From Daejeonella sp. (GTDB taxonomy: Bacteria > Bacteroidota > Bacteroidia > Sphingobacteriales > Sphingobacteriaceae), in the NCBI RefSeq assembly GCF_030684675.1, contig NZ_JAUXXZ010000036.1:1-60367 (forward strand): 60,367 bases of DNA, given 5' to 3'. Below the pieces are notes generated by a model. It was not told where the DNA came from. It ran no database searches and saw nothing but the letters and a program-made list of their open reading frames with translations. The position numbers were made by a program, and so were the translations under genes. Shown piece by piece: positions 45,814-54,334 of this stretch (its first letter is position 1; each line of letters starts with the position of its first letter).

Positions 45814-46563
45814 ATGAATGAAAGACTTTCCCCATTTGCGCATATTCCACCAGTAGTAAAGAACCTGCTGATCATCAATATCATTTTTTATGTCGCTACC
45901 CTGATGTTTGGTGGCCCGATGATGACCCAGGTTTTGGGAGTCCATTACTTTGATAGTCCTGATTTCAGGATCTGGCAAGTGATCACTTACATGTTCATGC
46001 ATGATTATTCCTCCTTATTCCATATCCTGTTCAACATGTTCGCCCTCTATACCTTTGGATCTTCCATCGAATATATAATGGGTTCCAAAAGATTCCTGAA
46101 TTTTTACCTGATCACAGGTTTGGGCGCACTGGCTCTGCAATTGCTGGTTCAAAGTTTTGAGGTTTACAGTATTACGGGCAGCGCCGTGAACAATGGCTCT
46201 TTTCTCGTAGATTCATTGAAAAGAACCATATCCTTCAATCCCGACCTGATTTCTAAAGATCAGGCTTCTACACTTTTGGGCATTTATCTCACTCCAATGG
46301 TTGGAGCTTCGGGTGCAATTTTTGGCCTTTTGATTGCCTTCGGCATGCTTTTTCCAAATGCTGAACTGTTCATTATGTTCATTCCAGTTCCTGTTAAAGC
46401 GAAGTATATCATCCCGGTTTATGTATTACTGGAGTTATTTCTGGGGGTTAAACAATTCTCGGGCGATTCGGTGGCACACTTTGCACATTTGGGAGGAGCC
46501 CTATTTGGTTTTATCTTAGTAAAAATGTGGCATCTAAAACGCCATGATAATTTTTATGAATAA
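45814..46563 (+). CDS. rhomboid family intramembrane serine protease (first of pair)
   Basis: Rhomboids cut membrane proteins within or near their transmembrane helices. The 249 residues contain about six or seven helices. The catalytic dyad is present: Ser166 in GASGAIFG, and His225 in the HFAHLGGALFG segment. The conserved first-loop motif HILFNMFALYTFGSSIE is also seen. A hydrophilic insertion (about 110-150) contains SITGSAVNNGSFLVDSLKR. The gene follows mutL by 17 bases and overlaps the second rhomboid gene by 8 bases, so the two are probably translated together. Substrates are unknown. Confidence 0.92.
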   Translation: MNERLSPFAHIPPVVKNLLIINIIFYVATLMFGGPMMTQVLGVHYFDSPDFRIWQVITYMFMHDYSSLFHILFNMFALYTFGSSIEYIMGSKRFLNFYLITGLGALALQLLVQSFEVYSITGSAVNNGSFLVDSLKRTISFNPDLISKDQASTLLGIYLTPMVGASGAIFGLLIAFGMLFPNAELFIMFIPVPVKAKYIIPVYVLLELFLGVKQFSGDSVAHFAHLGGALFGFILVKMWHLKRHDNFYE

Positions 46564-47407
46564 GAATTTATTGAACGAATTATATTTTAAGGCATTCCGA
46601 TCCGGGAATCCGCTTTATCTATTCGTCGGGATAAATATTCTTGTTTTTCTGGCAATCGGACTAATCACGGTGGCTGAATTTTTATTTGGGACGGGGACTT
46701 CCATTGCCGACTGGATCAGCCGGCAATTATCCATGCCGGCAAACCTGGAAACCCTTGCCTATAAACCATGGACCATCATCACTTATATGTTCCTGCAGCG
46801 AGAAATTTTCCATATTCTGTTCAATCTGCTCTGGTTGTATTGGATGGGAATGATCTTTCTTGATTTTCTGAACAAGCGACAGTTTATCTTCACCTATCTG
46901 GCAGGTGGAATTACAGGCGCCTTATTATACCTTCTGGCCTATAATACCCTACCTGCTTTTAACGGAATGGCACAAAATTCTATCCTTTTAGGATCATCCG
47001 CCAGTGTTATGGCAGTTGTTATTGCCACTGCAACTTTGGTTCCGGATTTTACCATTCGTCTTTTACTTTTTGGAACAGTTCGCTTAAAGTATCTGGCAGT
47101 TGCCTACTTCGTTCTTGATATAATTGGAATGGGTGGAGGAAATCCGGGTGGCAGTATCGCACATATCGGAGGTGCCATTTTAGGCTATGTATTTATAAAA
47201 CAGCTAAATAGTGGAAGGGATTTGAGTAAGATCCTGAAGAAGAGATCCAGGCTTAAAGTTGTACAGAATAAGAGTAATACAAGATCAGAGACTATTCACA
47301 GCGATCAGGAAACTATTGACACGATTCTGGATAAGATCTCTAAATCAGGATATGATAGTCTGAATAAAACAGAAAAAGAAGCATTATTTAAAGCGAGTAA
47401 AAAATAA
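46556..47407 (+). CDS. rhomboid family intramembrane serine protease (second of pair)
   Basis: This second rhomboid has 283 residues from the ATG at 46556; an earlier ATG at 46544 is possible. The active-site serine lies in LGSSASVMA (Ser148), a variant of GASG in which the residue after serine is Ala, and the partner His203 is in SIAHIGGAILGY. The first-loop motif HILFNLLWLYWMG is conserved. A basic C-terminal tail of about 60 residues (RDLSKILKKRSRLK ...) extends into the cytoplasm and ends in a helix with KTEKEALFKASKK. The stop overlaps the next start (TAATGG), so mutL, both rhomboids and the downstream phosphatase-fold gene form one unit. Confidence 0.92.
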   Translation: MNKNLLNELYFKAFRSGNPLYLFVGINILVFLAIGLITVAEFLFGTGTSIADWISRQLSMPANLETLAYKPWTIITYMFLQREIFHILFNLLWLYWMGMIFLDFLNKRQFIFTYLAGGITGALLYLLAYNTLPAFNGMAQNSILLGSSASVMAVVIATATLVPDFTIRLLLFGTVRLKYLAVAYFVLDIIGMGGGNPGGSIAHIGGAILGYVFIKQLNSGRDLSKILKKRSRLKVVQNKSNTRSETIHSDQETIDTILDKISKSGYDSLNKTEKEALFKASKK

Positions 47408-48531
47408 TGGCAAAATTCAACAGAAAAAGGCCTCGTATACACTTGTTCAGTAAGTTTGTGCTTATTGCCAATATTTTTGCGGTAATATCATTGCTGATAA
47501 GCTATCTGGCATCTTACTCAGATCCCTCCTCTTTCTGGATAACTCCATTCTTCGGACTGGCATACCCTGCCATATTAATTATCAATGTCCTATTCGTTTT
47601 TTACTGGCTGATCCGCTGGCCAAGATTTGCACTGATTTCAGGCATAGCCATTCTTGCCGGATGGAGTGTGATTCTGAATTACATTGGATTCAGAGAAAAC
47701 ACGGCGATAATGGTTCCAAAATCTTCGGAGAGCTTCATAAGAATTATGACCTATAATGTTCATAATTTCAAACAATTCGGAGATAAGAACGATCAGTTCA
47801 CCAAAGATCAGATACTGAATGTGATCCGGAACGAGCAGCCTGATGTGATCTGCTTCCAGGAATTCTTTAGCAGAAGGAAAGGAGAGTATAATTTCAGGAA
47901 ATATATTCAGGAAATCCTTAATACCGAACATTATTATTTCAAGCCATCAACAGATAATGGCTATGAGGCTATTGGCATGGCAATCTTCTCAAAATTTCCG
48001 ATAGTGAATCAGGGAAGCATCCAGTTTGCGAAAAAAATGAACTGGAATGAGGCAATCTGGGTAGATCTGAAAAAAGGAGATAAGACCTTCAGGGTTTATA
48101 ATGTGCATTTCCAGTCGATCAGTTTTCAACCGGAGGATTACCAATACCTTCAAAAGGTAAGAAAGGAGATTGACACCGATGTGGAATCGTCCAAAAAGAT
48201 TGGCAGCCGGTTAAAAAGAGCCTTTATTAAGCGCGGAAATCAGGTAAAAATGGTAAAAAGCCATACCGACTCCTGCAAGATACCTTATGTTGTTGCCGGG
48301 GATTTTAATGATACACCAATCTCATACACCGTAAAAACCATCTCTGCGGGGATGAATAACAGCTTTCGAGAGAAGGGAAGTGGTTTCGGAGTAACCTATA
48401 ATGGTGACTTTCCAAATTTTCAGATTGACTATATTTTCACATCTCCTGAGTTCAGTGTTAAGAATTATCTGATCATTGACAAGAAACTATCAGATCATTT
48501 CCCTGTCAGAACTGATCTGGAATTAAAATAA
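47407..48531 (+). CDS. membrane-anchored endonuclease/exonuclease/phosphatase family protein
   Basis: The 374-residue protein has three N-terminal membrane helices (about 12-90) followed by an endonuclease/exonuclease/phosphatase fold (about 100-374). Catalytic motifs are MTYNVHNF (Asn), DVICFQEF (Glu), VVAGDFNDTP (Asp and Asn) and the final SDHFPVRTDL (Asp-His). The domain's position relative to the helices suggests it faces one side of the membrane. Substrates of such membrane-bound members are unknown; phospholipid or nucleic acid phosphodiester cleavage is possible. Its ATG overlaps the stop of the second rhomboid gene, and cysS follows after 50 bases. Confidence 0.9.
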   Translation: MAKFNRKRPRIHLFSKFVLIANIFAVISLLISYLASYSDPSSFWITPFFGLAYPAILIINVLFVFYWLIRWPRFALISGIAILAGWSVILNYIGFRENTAIMVPKSSESFIRIMTYNVHNFKQFGDKNDQFTKDQILNVIRNEQPDVICFQEFFSRRKGEYNFRKYIQEILNTEHYYFKPSTDNGYEAIGMAIFSKFPIVNQGSIQFAKKMNWNEAIWVDLKKGDKTFRVYNVHFQSISFQPEDYQYLQKVRKEIDTDVESSKKIGSRLKRAFIKRGNQVKMVKSHTDSCKIPYVVAGDFNDTPISYTVKTISAGMNNSFREKGSGFGVTYNGDFPNFQIDYIFTSPEFSVKNYLIIDKKLSDHFPVRTDLELK

Positions 48532-48581
48532 AAGCGTTCAATATCCCCGAAAAATCGATTTTCAATTTTTAAGTTTGCAGC

Positions 48582-50042
48582 ATGGATAGTAACCTGTACA
48601 TATACAATACCCTTTCGAGAACTAAAGAAAAGTTTGAGCCGCTTCATCCGCCACTTGTGGGCCTTTATGTTTGTGGTCCGACAGTTTACAGTGATGTTCA
48701 TTTGGGTAATTGCCGAACTTTCGTCATGTTCGACCTGATCTACCGCTACCTTCTGCATCTTGGATATAAAGTAAGGTATGTACGCAATATCACCGACGCA
48801 GGGCATCTGGAAGGAGACATGGATGAAGGTGATGATAAATTTGCAAAGAAAGCCCGACTTGAACAGCTCGAACCAATGGAGATCGTTCAGAAATACACCC
48901 TTGGTTTTCATGATGTAATGAGACTTTTTAATGCATTGCCTCCGGGAATTGAACCAACCGCTACCGGACACATCATTGAACAAATTGAAATGGTTAAGCA
49001 AATTCTGAATAATGGCTATGCTTATGAGGTAAATGGTACAGTTTATTTCGATGTAGAAAAATATTGCAAGGAATTCAATTATACTATTCTGACAAACAGG
49101 CAATTAGATGACCTTCTGGAAAATACAAGAGAACTTGGCGGACAGAATGAAAAACGCGGGCGACTTGATTTTGCCTTATGGATCAAGGCAAAGCCTGAGC
49201 ACATTATGCAATGGCCTTCTCCATGGGGTACCGGTTTCCCGGGATGGCATATCGAATGTTCAGCAATGAGCAGTAAATATCTGGGAAATAGTTTTGACAT
49301 ACATGGTGGGGGTATGGATCTTGCCGCGACACACCATACCAATGAAATTGCACAATCACAGGCATGCAATCATGTTCAGCCTGCCAAATACTGGATGCAT
49401 ACGAATATGCTGACAGTAAACGGGACAAGAATGTCGAAGACCAAGGGGAATGGCTTTTTGCCTCATGAACTTTTTACCGGAAGCCATGAACTGCTGTCGA
49501 GGGGTTATTCACCAATGTCAGTTCGGTTTTTCATGCTTCAGGCACATTACCGGAGTACACTTGATTTCTCAAATGAAGCATTGGAAGCTTCAGATAAAGG
49601 ATTTAAGCGTCTGATCAATGCCTACGGCTTGCTTGAGAAATTAAACCCTTCCCAGAAGTCTGATATTGATCTGAAAAGCCTCACAGAACGATGCTATGCT
49701 GCCATGAATGATGATTTCAATAGTCCGGTATTGATTGCTGAACTATTCGAAGCCGTTCACATCATCAATAGTGTTTATGATCGCAAAACTGCAGCAACTG
49801 CCGCCGACATTGAAGCTCTGAAAAAGTTGATGGACGATTTTGTTATCGGCGTTTTAGGTTTGAAAGAAGAAAGTAATCAATCGGATGATATGGGCAAACT
49901 GCTCGATTTCATTATCAATCTGCGTTCTGAAGCGAAAGTAAATAAAGATTATGCAACTTCGGATAAGATCCGCATTGGATTAAACTCAATCGGAATACAG
50001 CTGAAGGATAATAAGGAAGGTACTACCTGGAATAAGATCTGA
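48582..50042 (+). CDS. cysS: cysteinyl-tRNA synthetase
   Basis: CysS is a class I aminoacyl-tRNA synthetase that charges tRNA(Cys). The 486 residues have the zinc-binding Cys31 in LYVCGPTVYSDVHLGN, where HLGN is the HIGH motif. Further zinc ligands lie in WHIECSAMS and HHTNEIAQS, and the KMSKS motif reads RMSKTKGN. The C-terminal anticodon-binding region is shorter than in E. coli, as is common in Bacteroidota. The start ATG is at 48582. The gene closes the plus-strand run that begins with mutL. Confidence 0.98.
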   Translation: MDSNLYIYNTLSRTKEKFEPLHPPLVGLYVCGPTVYSDVHLGNCRTFVMFDLIYRYLLHLGYKVRYVRNITDAGHLEGDMDEGDDKFAKKARLEQLEPMEIVQKYTLGFHDVMRLFNALPPGIEPTATGHIIEQIEMVKQILNNGYAYEVNGTVYFDVEKYCKEFNYTILTNRQLDDLLENTRELGGQNEKRGRLDFALWIKAKPEHIMQWPSPWGTGFPGWHIECSAMSSKYLGNSFDIHGGGMDLAATHHTNEIAQSQACNHVQPAKYWMHTNMLTVNGTRMSKTKGNGFLPHELFTGSHELLSRGYSPMSVRFFMLQAHYRSTLDFSNEALEASDKGFKRLINAYGLLEKLNPSQKSDIDLKSLTERCYAAMNDDFNSPVLIAELFEAVHIINSVYDRKTAATAADIEALKKLMDDFVIGVLGLKEESNQSDDMGKLLDFIINLRSEAKVNKDYATSDKIRIGLNSIGIQLKDNKEGTTWNKI

Positions 50043-50178
50043 GCAATTTCTCAACACCTTGCATTTTGAGCTTAGTTTAAATTTCTTTTAAAAAACTAAA
50101 AAAAATCAGGTTAAATCTGCCCTGTCGAATTTTATGGCATATTTTATGTTGAAGATCCTGGTCAAACATTAGAAACAA

Positions 50179-51051
50179 ATGAAGCAATTTTCCATATTTC
50201 TCAGCCTGCTGATATTAAATTCATTAAATAGTTTCTGCCAGGAAAGTAATGGAAGCGTAAATTCTCTAGTGGCCGCAGAAAACTATTTTTCGGCATTAGC
50301 GAAAAAAAATGGCTCAAAAGAGGCTTTTTTGAAAGTTTCAGACGATGAATCGATAATCTTCCGACCAGATCCTGTAAAAGTTAAAGATTTTTATGAAAGG
50401 GGCACAGTGGATGGACCCGGTCAGCTTAGCTGGGTACCAGTTTATGCTAAAATATCCCAAAGTGGTGATTGGGGTTTCACTACAGGGCCCTATACATTCC
50501 TGAGCAGTCCGGATGCTGAACCTTCTTACGGTCAATATCTTTCAGTATGGAAAGCTGATTTTAAAGGTGTTTGGAAATTAGCCCTGGATCTGGGCATTTC
50601 GCATCAGAAACCTCTCAGAGAACCTGAGTTAAATTTTACAGAGCCAAAAAATATTAAATTCTACAAGCAAATTTCTCCGGCCAGGTTAAAGCAGCGGCAA
50701 GAGATCATCACAACAACCGACAGACTATTTTCAAATACCCTGATGAAAGATCAGAGTCTTGCCCATGATGTGTTCCTAGCAGAGAATGCCCGTTTATTAT
50801 TCCCGGGAGAGGAACCAATTATCGGGAAAGCCAGAATCAATAATTTTGTAGGTAAGAATCAGATCAGTATTGAATCTGAACCCCTTCGTGCCGATCGTGC
50901 ATTGGGCAGTGACCTTGCTTACTCTTATGGCATTGCCTATGTCACAAAGAATAAAGTAATAACCAAATACCATTATGTCAGGATCTGGGAATCACAGGAA
51001 GAACATAAGTGGAATGTGATACTGGAAATATATACACCGGCAGGGAATTGA
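50179..51051 (+). CDS. exported protein with two NTF2/SnoaL-like modules
   Basis: This is a 290-residue protein with a signal peptide (MKQFSIFLSLLILNSLNSFC, cut near FCQ). The mature part looks like two alpha+beta modules of about 120 residues. The first is about 28-150 (VAAENYFSALAKKNGSKEAF ... SVWKADFKGVWKLALD). The second is about 175-290 (TDRLFSNTLMKDQSLAHDVF ... YHYVRIWESQEEHKWNV). This is the DUF4440/SnoaL-like pattern of helix-rich starts and a W-containing final strand. No catalytic residues can be named. The stop overlaps the first unit of a GAGAGTG tandem repeat. Confidence 0.72.
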   Translation: MKQFSIFLSLLILNSLNSFCQESNGSVNSLVAAENYFSALAKKNGSKEAFLKVSDDESIIFRPDPVKVKDFYERGTVDGPGQLSWVPVYAKISQSGDWGFTTGPYTFLSSPDAEPSYGQYLSVWKADFKGVWKLALDLGISHQKPLREPELNFTEPKNIKFYKQISPARLKQRQEIITTTDRLFSNTLMKDQSLAHDVFLAENARLLFPGEEPIIGKARINNFVGKNQISIESEPLRADRALGSDLAYSYGIAYVTKNKVITKYHYVRIWESQEEHKWNVILEIYTPAGN

Positions 51052-51077
51052 GAGTGGAGAGTGGAGAGTGGAGAATG
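51050..51077 (+). repeat. (GAGAGTG)4 heptanucleotide tandem repeat
   Basis: There are three exact GAGAGTG units and one GAGAATG. The first unit overlaps the TGA stop (51049-51051) of the preceding gene, so changes in copy number cannot alter the protein. A second heptamer tract with the unit GAATGGG follows at 51114-51138. Confidence 0.9.
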
Positions 51078-51113
51078 TACAATAATTCTGCGTTGTACTT
51101 CGTTGAGTTAGGA

Positions 51114-51138
51114 AATGGGGAATGGGGAATGGGGAATA
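51114..51138 (+). repeat. (GAATGGG)n heptanucleotide tandem repeat
   Basis: AAATGGG, GAATGGG, GAATGGG and a partial GAATA form a 7-base tandem array 37 bases after the first one. Confidence 0.85.
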
Positions 51139-51190
51139 GAATAAACCTTAAATTCATTGATTAATTCATTTTATATGAAGCAGGATTTTT

Positions 51191-51278
51191 GTCCCCCTTT
51201 AGAGGGGGGTGCGTAGGCCTTGAGCGATTGGCAGGGGGAGGTTTTGTAATCCTCCCCCTGCCCCCTCCAGAGGGGGAC
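51191..51278. repeat. 88-bp nested GC-rich palindrome, family F
   Basis: The left end GTCCCCCTTTAGAGGGGG (51191-51208) and the right end CCCCCTCCAGAGGGGGAC (51261-51278) are each hairpins and are also inverted copies of each other. Between them GGCAGGGGGAGG (51230-51241) pairs with CCTCCCCCTGCC (51251-51262). It is the most GC-rich spot in the window. Confidence 0.85.
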
Positions 51279-51334
51279 AAGCATGGTGCTTAGGATTGTG
51301 TCTAACATATTAAAATGAAGCAAGATATTTCTGA

Positions 51335-51379
51335 CAACAGACAATCAGACAACTAACAACCAACAACTAGCAACTAACC
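51335..51379 (+). repeat. AACAACTA-type low-complexity tract
   Basis: GACAACAGACAATCAGACAA begins this tract, followed by words such as CTAACAAC, CAACAACTAGC and AACTAACC up to the next ATG. Related tracts occur before rlmN and, inverted, after 59787. It occupies the expected leader of the 104-residue gene. Confidence 0.55.
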
Positions 51380-51380
51380 C

Positions 51381-51695
51381 ATGAGTGCAAGTCCATACAA
51401 CTACCGAAATCTGCTTGAAGCAGTAAACGGCCTTCGTGAAAGAGGTTTTAACTATGATTTCAAGTACGAAGACTCCTGTCTTTTCTGTGAGAAAATCAGT
51501 GAGAAATTCCAGGCCAGTGATTTGAAGATTACCGAGTACTACCGCTTTGAGGGAATGAGTGATCCCGAAGACAGTTCTGTGATTTATGCGATAGAAAGCA
51601 ATCAGGGCCATAAAGGCATCATCATTGATGCTTACGGTGCTTATTCAGACGAGCATATAGCAGCCTTTATTTCAAATATTGAGGTGATTGATTAG
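51381..51695 (+). CDS. small conserved protein of unknown function
   Basis: This is a 104-residue soluble protein starting MSASPYNYRNLLEAVNGLRE, with a Cys pair CLFC (about 34-37) and the phrases YYRFEGMSDPEDSSVIYAI and KGIIIDAYGAYSDEH. Similar short Bacteroidota proteins are sometimes labelled 'phosphoribosylpyrophosphate synthetase' in databases (recalled). At 104 residues, with no PRPP-binding motif, it cannot be that enzyme. The sequence pattern suggests one compact alpha+beta domain. Its end overlaps that of the convergent MoxR gene by four bases. Confidence 0.75.
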   Translation: MSASPYNYRNLLEAVNGLRERGFNYDFKYEDSCLFCEKISEKFQASDLKITEYYRFEGMSDPEDSSVIYAIESNQGHKGIIIDAYGAYSDEHIAAFISNIEVID

Positions 51696-52657
51696 AGGAG
51701 CTTGCTAATAATCATTTCGGTGCTGATCCCTTCTGCTTCAGCCTTGTAATTCTTTACGATCCGGTGCCGAAGAATTGACTCGGCAACAGCCATGACATCC
51801 TCTTTATCAGGGGAGTATTTGCCGGTAATCGCCGCATGGCATTTAGCCCCAAGAACCAGGAATTGAGATGCTCTTGGACCTGCACCCCAGCTTAAGAACT
51901 TATTAACATCATCTGTAGCTGCAGCTGTTCCCGGACGGGTTCTGGCAGCAAGAGACACCGCATATTCAAGTACATTATCTGTTATCGGGATATTTCTGAC
52001 AAGCTGCTGGAAATAGCTGATCTCCTGCGCATTCAATATCTTTTTCAATTCCACATTCCGGTTAGCCGTTGTATTTCTTACCACCTGAAGCTCTTCCTCA
52101 AATGAAGGATAAGTTAAAAACACATTGAACATAAAACGGTCCAGTTGTGCCTCTGGTAAAGGATAAGTTCCTTCCTGTTCAATCGGATTTTGAGTCGCCA
52201 GAACAAAGAATGGCTGCGGTAAGCGATGAGTTTGTCCGCCGACGGTTACGACCTTTTCCTGCATAGCCTCCAGCAAAGCGGCCTGAGTCTTTGGCGGGGT
52301 TCTGTTGATCTCATCAGCCAGAATGATATTGGAAAAAATAGGTCCGCGAATGAATTTAAATGTACGGTCCTCTCCCAGAATTTCTGATCCGATAATATCA
52401 GATGGCATCAGATCGGGGGTAAACTGAATCCGGTTATAGCTAAGATCCAGAACCTGAGCAACAGTTTGTACCAGGAGCGTTTTGGCAAGCCCGGGAACAC
52501 CAACCAGCAAACAATGTCCGTTACTAAAAATAGAGATGAGTACTGATTTTACCACATCATCCTGACCAATAATAACCTGTGAAATTTCTTCCCTGATCCT
52601 CTTGTAAGAGAGGTGCAGGGCATCCACAGCTTCTACATCAGTCTGGTATGTTTTCAT
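51692..52657 (-). CDS. MoxR family AAA+ ATPase
   Basis: MoxR ATPases act as chaperones that mature or insert cofactors in partner complexes, often together with von Willebrand factor A domain proteins. The 321 residues carry Walker [14 protein letters not shown], Walker [21 protein letters not shown], sensor-like [20 protein letters not shown] and an arginine-rich AQLDRFMF segment. The C-terminal lid includes [13 protein letters not shown]. No DUF58 or vWA gene follows downstream here, as is common elsewhere; the next gene on this side is convergent. It lies three bases after the SurA-like gene, so they are cotranscribed. Confidence 0.94.
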   Translation of the reverse strand: MKTYQTDVEAVDALHLSYKRIREEISQVIIGQDDVVKSVLISIFSNGHCLLVGVPGLAKTLLVQTVAQVLDLSYNRIQFTPDLMPSDIIGSEILGEDRTFKFIRGPIFSNIILADEINRTPPKTQAALLEAMQEKVVTVGGQTHRLPQPFFVLATQNPIEQEGTYPLPEAQLDRFMFNVFLTYPSFEEELQVVRNTTANRNVELKKILNAQEISYFQQLVRNIPITDNVLEYAVSLAARTRPGTAAATDDVNKFLSWGAGPRASQFLVLGAKCHAAITGKYSPDKEDVMAVAESILRHRIVKNYKAEAEGISTEMIISKLL

Positions 52658-52660
52658 TTT

Positions 52661-54025
52661 CTAGTTTTTTGCGGTTGTCCAGCCAGAAAGTTCAGGGCAG
52701 GTCTGAAACTCAGCGTCAATCTTAATGAAAGTTATTTTACGACGTTTTTCAAACCATTCACTGATTGTCCTGTTATTTTTATCTTCGAAAGCAACATCCT
52801 TGATTTTTGGAAAATCCTGATTAAGATTTGCCTGATGCGGACCTGTCTTAGATTTAAGGCTTAGAAAACGATAACCGGTCTTTCCGTCGGCCTGTGTAAA
52901 TATTGCGGGCTTTGAGATACTGCCCACCTTCATTGTATCTACCGTTAAAAATACCTGAGGGTCAAGCTTGTCTGTTGGTATAAAAGTGGTACGGCTCTGA
53001 ACATTATCTGCGTTTAACATCATCCCACCATTGTATTTAGTTTCATTATTGTCGGAATAGAGAGATGCTGCTGCTCCGAAATCAACCTTCTTAGCCAATA
53101 CCGATTGGTAGATACTGTCAATATGCGCCTTTGCCCGCTCAAGACTGGCCGGTGTTGGTTCAGTTTTGATCAGTATGTGCCTAACATTCACCTGCTCTCC
53201 ACGTCTTTCAATGACCTGTAGTACATGGAATCCAAATTCAGTTTCGATAACCTGAGATAATTCACCAGATTTAAGTTTAAAAGCTGTAGCTGCAAATTCT
53301 TTCACCAGGCTGGTTCTGTCCATAAATCCAAGGTCACCACCCTCGCGTGCAGAACCAGGATCCTGAGAATACAATCTGGCAAGTGTTGCAAAATCTTCCC
53401 CACCCTTAATTCTCAAACGTAAAGCTTCTGCCTTATCATGAAAAGCTTCCTTTTCTGCTTTGTTGAGCTTTGGAAATACTACAATCTCTCCGATTTCCAC
53501 TTCCGTATTGAAGAAAGGTAAACTGTCTTTCGGAATCGCATCAAAATATCGCTTAACATCCAGCGGAGTAACTGCAACATTCTCTGTGATCTTAGCCTGC
53601 ATTTTCTGAGCAACCAGCATTTCCTTAATATCCGGTCTGATCTCATCCTTGTACTGGATCAATGAACGACCCAGAAATTCTTCAAGGCGTTCCTGTCCGC
53701 CGGCACGGCCTGACATTGCACGTAAACGTCTCTCGATCTCACCATCAATCTGATCTTCTGTTACAGTAACCGAATCGATAATCGCCTGCTGACCAAGAAT
53801 TTTCTGCGAAAGTAATCCCTGCAAAATACTGCATTTCACATCCAGGTTTGGAGGATTTCCCTGTGCCAGATATTGTGAATATTGTAACTCAATTTCTGAT
53901 TGTAAAATAATTGAACTTCCAACTACTGCGGCGACTTTATCAAGGGATTTTTTCTTATTCTGTGCATTTAGCTGCACAATGCTCACAAGTAACAGTATAG
54001 TTAATATCCCTAAGGTCTTTCTCAT
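52661..54025 (-). CDS. SurA-like periplasmic peptidyl-prolyl isomerase/chaperone
   Basis: This is an exported foldase of 454 residues, likely escorting outer-membrane proteins through the periplasm. A signal peptide ends near LNAQ (about 21). A SurA N-terminal chaperone region (about 28-165) starts SLDKVAAVVGSSIILQSEIE. Two parvulin-type PpiC domains follow, about 170-270 (EVEIGEIVVFPK ... EFGFHVLQVIERRG) and 275-390 (VNVRHILIKTEPTP ...). The second is less complete. The arrangement matches SurA. The short spacing to the MoxR gene indicates an operon. Given SprA and OstA-like proteins in the same window, there is no lack of outer-membrane clients. Confidence 0.92.
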   Translation of the reverse strand: MRKTLGILTILLLVSIVQLNAQNKKKSLDKVAAVVGSSIILQSEIELQYSQYLAQGNPPNLDVKCSILQGLLSQKILGQQAIIDSVTVTEDQIDGEIERRLRAMSGRAGGQERLEEFLGRSLIQYKDEIRPDIKEMLVAQKMQAKITENVAVTPLDVKRYFDAIPKDSLPFFNTEVEIGEIVVFPKLNKAEKEAFHDKAEALRLRIKGGEDFATLARLYSQDPGSAREGGDLGFMDRTSLVKEFAATAFKLKSGELSQVIETEFGFHVLQVIERRGEQVNVRHILIKTEPTPASLERAKAHIDSIYQSVLAKKVDFGAAASLYSDNNETKYNGGMMLNADNVQSRTTFIPTDKLDPQVFLTVDTMKVGSISKPAIFTQADGKTGYRFLSLKSKTGPHQANLNQDFPKIKDVAFEDKNNRTISEWFEKRRKITFIKIDAEFQTCPELSGWTTAKN

Positions 54026-54334
54026 TTCTAAATTTCTTCTTTTATTGCGATTCAGGGCCGCAAAATACCCCTTTTAATAATCCAATCCCTATAAAAAACG
54101 GAAGCCTCCTACCAGAGACCCTATCCTGCAAAATTATCAGTAATTATTCATAAATCAATGATTTAAATGAACAGGTATTGAATATTCTGCAATTAATAAC
54201 TTTAAATTCCCGACAGGAATCAATACCCGCAGGATTGCCTCTAAGTTAGGCTTTTGAAAAAGAAGCTGAGTGCTTTTAACTATTTTTAACAGATGCTTTA
54301 CTAAGTTTGCAAACACAATCAGCAAAAAAAATAA
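54026..54334. other. divergent intergenic region
   Basis: This 309-base spacer separates the SurA-like gene (minus) from the unknown gene (plus). It is AT-rich, with a TAAGTTTG promoter-like box at 54302-54309, 25 bases before the ATG at 54335. A short inverted pair, CAATACCCGCAGGATTG, is seen around 54220-54236. No gene or RNA recognised. Confidence 0.5.
54302..54309 (+). promoter_or_regulatory. Bacteroidota -7 box (TAAGTTTG) for the gene pair ending in rdgB
   Basis: TAAGTTTG matches TAnnTTTG and lies 25 bases before the ATG at 54335. A -33 element is not clear. Confidence 0.4.

Noticed and set aside
45361-46002. 213-codon minus-strand frame across the mutL/rhomboid junction
   Set aside because: It is antisense to two clear genes and shows no recognisable motif.
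48495-49103. 202-codon minus-strand frame opposite cysS
   Set aside because: It is antisense to the catalytic core of CysS, with Cys/His/Ile-rich composition typical of a shadow frame.
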